Shown here: in pieces, positions 60,396 through 64,000 of the stretch
Position numbering within the stretch: the first letter of the stretch is position 1
How the letters are laid out: every line of letters begins with the position of its first letter
Source of the DNA: Mycolicibacterium crocinum
Lineage (GTDB): Bacteria; Actinomycetota; Actinomycetes; Mycobacteriales; Mycobacteriaceae
Length of the DNA stretch: 64,000 bases
Assembly: GCF_022370635.2 (NCBI RefSeq)
Contig: NZ_CP092362.2
Location: forward strand, 5,084,001 to 5,148,000
Direction of reading: 5' to 3'
Notes under the pieces: model-generated
Database searches by the model: none
What the model was told of the DNA's origin: nothing
What the model saw: the letters and a program-made list of their open reading frames with translations, nothing else
Made by a program: the position numbers and the translations under genes

Positions 60396-61625
60396 ATGGA
60401 CGCCGCAACCGCGGAACTCATCCGGATCGCCGACGAACTGCGTGATCTGGAGCTCGATTATGGTGACGTGATCGGTGAACTACGGGCGGCACTCGCCGTA
60501 GTTCATCTCGCCGATCACCGAGCTGCCATGCTGGCCGGCGCTCTGGCACGTCTGGATGTCGCGGCCCGTGGCGGGAGACGACCGCGAGAAGTGCTGATGG
60601 CGTTGGGGTGTGCACCGTCGGTGGCCGTGCGGATGCTCCGTGTCGGCGCTGCCGCCGAGGCGTTGCCGGTGGTAATGGCCCACGCCGCTGATGGAGCGTT
60701 GTCGGGCGAACATGTGGATGCAGTGGTGAAGGGCGCCAACCATATTCGGAGGAGGTCGGCGGAGCCGGTCGATGAGAACGCCCGGTATCGACATCAGGTC
60801 GACCTGTTGGGCCAAGCCCTGTCCGGGGCCACTCCGGCCGAGATCGCTGATCGGGCAAGGAAGCTGGGCAACAAGCTCGCCGAGGAGCAGGATGGGTTGC
60901 CGGCGGCCGAAGACCGCTCGATCAACGAAATCCACTGCGTCAAAACGAGCGACGGACGCTGGCGGGTGCGAGGGGATCTGGACGCCGAAGTGGGCGTGAA
61001 ACTCGCCGCCGCCTTGGAGGAGGGGTCGGCACCACGCCCCGAGCCCGACGGCACACCCGATCTCCGGCCTGCCGAGCGACGCCGCGCTGATGCCCTGGAA
61101 GCGGTACTCGACACCGCCTCGCGCGCCGGTGACAGCGCCTCACCGCCGCGCACTCAGTTGTTGTTGACAGTGCCTGCCAACACCCCCGATGCTGCGGAGC
61201 TGGAATTCATGGGACCGATCAGCCTCGCCAGCCTGAGCAGGTTGTCCTGCGATACCAGCGTCACCACGATCATCATGGACGGACACCAGGTTCCCCTCGA
61301 CATGGGGCATGACAAACGCCTGTTCCCAGCACATCTGCGCAAGGCGCTGTATCTGCGGGATCGGTGTTGTATCAAGTGCGGTGCCCCTGCCAGCAGGACC
61401 CATTGTCACCATATTCAGCACTGGAGCCACCAAGGCGAAACCAGCCTGAACAACGGCTGCCTACTCTGCCCGGGCTGTCACACCGATGTCCACCACAACG
61501 GCTGGAACGTCATCCTCGGCTACGACAAACATCCGTGGCTCATCCCGCCCGCAACGGTCGACCGAGAGCGAACACCAATGCCAGCATACAACCGGCGCAC
61601 CATGCGACTCGACGACGCCGCCTAG
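60396..61625 (+). CDS. SOS-regulated DUF222/HNH endonuclease-like protein (13E12 type)
   Basis: 409 residues. DUF222 region (residues ~1-290, for example LRAALAVVHLADHRAAMLAGALARLDVAARGGRRPREVLMALG) followed by an HNH domain: RDRCCIKCGAPASRTHCHHIQHWSHQGETSLNNGCLLCPGCHTDVHHNGWNV, with four Cys for zinc and the HH/N/H residues. Expected activity is DNA nicking or cleavage, but targets of the family are unknown. Promoter with perfect LexA box directly upstream and probable leaderless start, so it belongs to the DNA-damage response. Not obviously related to the surrounding catabolic genes. Confidence 0.9.
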   Translation: MDAATAELIRIADELRDLELDYGDVIGELRAALAVVHLADHRAAMLAGALARLDVAARGGRRPREVLMALGCAPSVAVRMLRVGAAAEALPVVMAHAADGALSGEHVDAVVKGANHIRRRSAEPVDENARYRHQVDLLGQALSGATPAEIADRARKLGNKLAEEQDGLPAAEDRSINEIHCVKTSDGRWRVRGDLDAEVGVKLAAALEEGSAPRPEPDGTPDLRPAERRRADALEAVLDTASRAGDSASPPRTQLLLTVPANTPDAAELEFMGPISLASLSRLSCDTSVTTIIMDGHQVPLDMGHDKRLFPAHLRKALYLRDRCCIKCGAPASRTHCHHIQHWSHQGETSLNNGCLLCPGCHTDVHHNGWNVILGYDKHPWLIPPATVDRERTPMPAYNRRTMRLDDAA

Positions 61626-61678
61626 CGGTCAACACTGAAAACTACCGTGCACCTTGATAATTCCACAGAGATACGGGG

Positions 61679-62884
61679 TCAGCTCAACACCTTGACCGGC
61701 ACGTTGCTCCAACCGGCGACATTCTGCATGTTGACCCGTTTGCAGCCGCTGAAGTCCACCTCGAAGCGGGGCATGAAGTCGAGCATCTTGTCCAGTGCGA
61801 TAGCGCTTTCCAAGCGGGCCAGGGCCGCGCCCAGGCAGCTGTGGATTCCGTAGCCGAGTCCCAGATTCTGCGCCTGGGTACGGTCGCGGTCGATGTCGAA
61901 CCTGTCCGGATCGGTCCACACCCGCTCGTCGCGGTTTGCCGATCCGCCGACCAGGAAGACCGGCTTACCGGCCGGAATCGGGACACCGTGCAAAGTGATC
62001 TCGCGCAGTGAGCACCGCACGTTGTATTGGGCCGGGGCCTCGTAGCGCAGTAGTTCCTCCACGGCCAGCGGGATCTTGGTGCGGTCGTCCTGCAGAAGCT
62101 CCCACTGATCGGGGTTCTGCGCGAGGACCACCGCCGCGTTGCCGATCAGCTTGGTCACCGTCTCCGCGCCGGCGCCGCCCAATAGCGTTGCGAATTCGGT
62201 TATCTCGATATTGTCTAACGGCTCCATCTGGCCGTCTTCACGTTCGATCTCGGCACAGATCAGCTTACTCAACAGGTCGTCGCCGAGATCGTCGCGGCGC
62301 TTCTTGATCAGCCGGAAATAGTAGATCGCCATGTCGACGGCGGCCTTCTGGCCGGCCTCGGTCATCTCGACGTCGCCGCTTTCCCGGTGCAACAGTTCAT
62401 CGATCCACAGCCGGATCTGCTGGCGGTCCTCTTCGGGCACACCCTGCATCGTGGTCATCACATCGACCGGAAACAGCGCCGAAAAGTCCTGCACGAAATC
62501 GAAGCCGGCCGGATCGACCGTCGAAAGGTGTTTGTCGACCAACTCGACGACCAGCGCCCGCTGCGCCTCGATGGCCCGAGGGGTGAACACCTTATTGAGC
62601 AAGCTGCGCATCCGCCGGTGTGCGGGCGGGTCCATCGCGATGATCGACCCGTGCTTGGTGACCTCGCCTTTGCGTACCTGCCCCAGATCCACGCCGTACG
62701 CCGAGGAGAAAGTCTCGAAGTCCTTGAATGCCGCGGCGACATCCTCGTGGCGGGTCAGCGCGTAGAAGTCGTATTCCCGGCTGTAATAGACGGGAGCTTC
62801 CTCGCGCATCCGGCGATAGGTCTCGTAGGGGCTGACGAAGAAATCGTCCGAGAACGGGTCGAAGACAACCGATGTCGTCGTCAT
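61679..62884 (-). CDS. cytochrome P450 (cluster copy 2)
   Basis: 401 residues. Heme loop YGIHSCLGAALARLE with Cys350; I-helix LLGGAGAETVTKLIG (AGxET); ExxR in EELLRYEAP. FDPFSDDFFVSPYETYRRMREEAPVYY is the usual N-terminal start. Overlaps the acyl-CoA dehydrogenase gene by 4 bp (ATGA), so both are on one transcript. Not closely similar to copy 1. It probably hydroxylates the substrate or a CoA ester in the same catabolic context; substrate unknown. No operator of the cluster type is seen upstream within the window. Confidence 0.92.
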   Translation of the reverse strand: MTTTSVVFDPFSDDFFVSPYETYRRMREEAPVYYSREYDFYALTRHEDVAAAFKDFETFSSAYGVDLGQVRKGEVTKHGSIIAMDPPAHRRMRSLLNKVFTPRAIEAQRALVVELVDKHLSTVDPAGFDFVQDFSALFPVDVMTTMQGVPEEDRQQIRLWIDELLHRESGDVEMTEAGQKAAVDMAIYYFRLIKKRRDDLGDDLLSKLICAEIEREDGQMEPLDNIEITEFATLLGGAGAETVTKLIGNAAVVLAQNPDQWELLQDDRTKIPLAVEELLRYEAPAQYNVRCSLREITLHGVPIPAGKPVFLVGGSANRDERVWTDPDRFDIDRDRTQAQNLGLGYGIHSCLGAALARLESAIALDKMLDFMPRFEVDFSGCKRVNMQNVAGWSNVPVKVLS

Positions 62885-64000
62885 CGGGGCGGCGAGTAGT
62901 TCGGCTTGCCCAACCCGAGGACATGCTGGGCGATCATGTTGCGGAACACCTCGAGCGTGCCGCCATAGATCCCGAAGAGCGGCGCGAACCGGAAAGCGTA
63001 TTCCGATGCTCCGTTATCGGCGGCCCCGTCGGTGTCCACCGGCAACACCGAGGCAGCCCCGGCGAGATCCATCAAGTCGGGCGCGATATCGCGCATCGTC
63101 TGGGCCTGCGCAACCCGGCCGAAAATGCTTGGCGTGGATAGAGATGCCTCCAAGCGTGCGGCACTGCGGCCGAGGCGGTAGGCCACCGCGCCATCGTCGA
63201 CCATTCGCCGTCCGGTGGCATCGACCTGCCCGACATGGGCGGCGACGGCGTCGACGGCGGCGGCCATCACGCCGGCCTGATGCGCCATGATCGACACGTC
63301 GGAGAGCCCGTCGGCCACCGTCGGGGCCGCTCCGTGTTCGGCGTCCAGCGGTCCACGTAGCACCGTCCAGCCGCCATTGGCCTCGCCGAGCAGGTACTTC
63401 TCCGGGACCCGGACGTCGGTGTAATACACGATGTTCGTCCGGTCACCGTCGACGGTGCGGATGCCCTGAATCTCGATACCCGGCAGGTCCAACGGAACCA
63501 GAAACATGCTCAGGCTCTTGTGCTTTGGCGCATCGGGGTCGGAGTTGGTCAGCAGGAACACGTACTGGCAATTGTGGGCCCCGGTGGTGAACATCTTCGA
63601 CCCGTTGATCACCCAGTGGTCGCCGTCTTGAACAGCACGGGTCTTACAAGTCGCCACATCCGAACCGCCCTCGGGTTCGGTGTAGCCCAGGCACATGCGC
63701 GCCGTGCCGTCGAACACCTTCGGCATCACCTCGGCCACCAGGTCCGGCTTGCCGAACGCGGCGACGGCCTTGGCGACCATCGTCGTGGTTCCCCACGTCA
63801 CCCACGGCACATGGGCCCGGCGACGCTCGAGGTCCCAGATCCGCCGGCGGACGCGACTGAAGCCGGCGTCGGTCCCGGTGTGGTATTCCTGCTCGAGGTA
63901 ACCGCGGGCACCCAGAGCGAGGTGCACACCCTCGTGGAAGTTGTCACCCGTCTGCCGGTCGTGCAGGCGGACCTCGTCGGTCACCAGCTCGGACAGGAAC
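62881..64000 (-). CDS. acyl-CoA dehydrogenase (partial, 5' end beyond window)
   Basis: FAD-dependent dehydrogenase that introduces a 2,3-double bond in an acyl-CoA. The frame continues through the right edge (residues FLSELVTDEVRL precede the first Val/GTG at 63984), so about 20 N-terminal residues are missing; the GTG at 63982-63984 is not the real start. Motifs: LGYTEPEGGSDVATCKTRA (FAD/substrate), WVINGSKMFTTGAHNCQYVFL, and the C-terminal IYGGTLEVFRNMIAQHVLGLGKP. FadE-type. The P450 gene follows with a 4-bp overlap, so the two are cotranscribed. Confidence 0.92.
   Translation of the reverse strand, partial: FLSELVTDEVRLHDRQTGDNFHEGVHLALGARGYLEQEYHTGTDAGFSRVRRRIWDLERRRAHVPWVTWGTTTMVAKAVAAFGKPDLVAEVMPKVFDGTARMCLGYTEPEGGSDVATCKTRAVQDGDHWVINGSKMFTTGAHNCQYVFLLTNSDPDAPKHKSLSMFLVPLDLPGIEIQGIRTVDGDRTNIVYYTDVRVPEKYLLGEANGGWTVLRGPLDAEHGAAPTVADGLSDVSIMAHQAGVMAAAVDAVAAHVGQVDATGRRMVDDGAVAYRLGRSAARLEASLSTPSIFGRVAQAQTMRDIAPDLMDLAGAASVLPVDTDGAADNGASEYAFRFAPLFGIYGGTLEVFRNMIAQHVLGLGKPNYSPPR

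Overview
The window reads as chromosomal DNA of a rapidly growing mycobacterium (Mycolicibacterium type). The evidence is the gene content: an RpfA resuscitation factor with a Pro/Ala tail, a PE-PPE domain serine hydrolase, several F420-type luciferase-like (LLM) oxidoreductases, a mycofactocin-type SDR, 13E12-type DUF222/HNH proteins, and strong G+C bias. From memory of gene order, 3.1-12.7 kb and 19.3-31.4 kb follow the M. tuberculosis Rv0871-Rv0854 block in inverted numbering (cspB, yccF-like, moaA2, moaD2, rpfA, moaE2, mog, moaC2, Rv0863, Rv0862c, ercc3, fadB, fadA, dapC, far and SRPBCC genes). That backbone is interrupted by two accessory insertions, at 12.8-19.3 kb and 22.8-27.6 kb.

Layout. 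0-3.6 kb: the end of an upstream gene, an exported DUF2771 protein, a subfamily-III haloalkane dehalogenase divergent from an HxlR regulator around a palindromic operator, a xi-class glutathione transferase and a cold-shock protein. 3.7-8.6 kb: molybdenum cofactor genes on both sides of rpfA. The rpfA leader carries a CRP-type site and a cyclic di-AMP (ydaO) riboswitch whose closing stem contains the likely ribosome binding site. 8.7-12.7 kb: a helicase-associated protein and an XPB helicase. 12.8-19.3 kb: PE-PPE hydrolase, thiolase-fold protein plus DUF35 partner, LLM enzyme, a gene-poor stretch and an acyl-CoA ligase. 19.3-31.4 kb: the fadBA beta-oxidation complex, C39 peptidase, alcohol and aldehyde dehydrogenases with a GAF regulator, dapC, far and three SRPBCC genes. 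31.4-42.2 kb: small and regulatory genes, a CDF transporter, TetR with operator, old yellow enzyme, HNH protein, two LLM enzymes, a carboxyltransferase, an NTF2-fold protein and a kinase-fold protein.

42.3-64 kb is a dense catabolic cluster: TetR, alpha/beta hydrolase, Baeyer-Villiger-type monooxygenase, LLM enzyme, KshA-like Rieske oxygenase, an isochorismatase-fold protein without its catalytic residues, Ag85-like esterase, P450, mycofactocin-type SDR, aldehyde dehydrogenase, CoA-transferase, molybdopterin oxidoreductase, thiolase-fold protein, second CoA-transferase, amidohydrolase, and a P450 with an acyl-CoA dehydrogenase that runs off the right edge. Four promoter regions in this cluster share the same 17-bp palindrome, ACTGTAA-N3-TTACAGT, each overlapping a TACTGT -10-like hexamer. 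I infer one repressor controlling a regulon for oxidation, CoA activation and C-C cleavage of a hydrophobic, probably cyclic or isoprenoid compound. This is the best candidate here for an undescribed system. A separate SOS promoter with a perfect LexA box drives the HNH gene at 60396.
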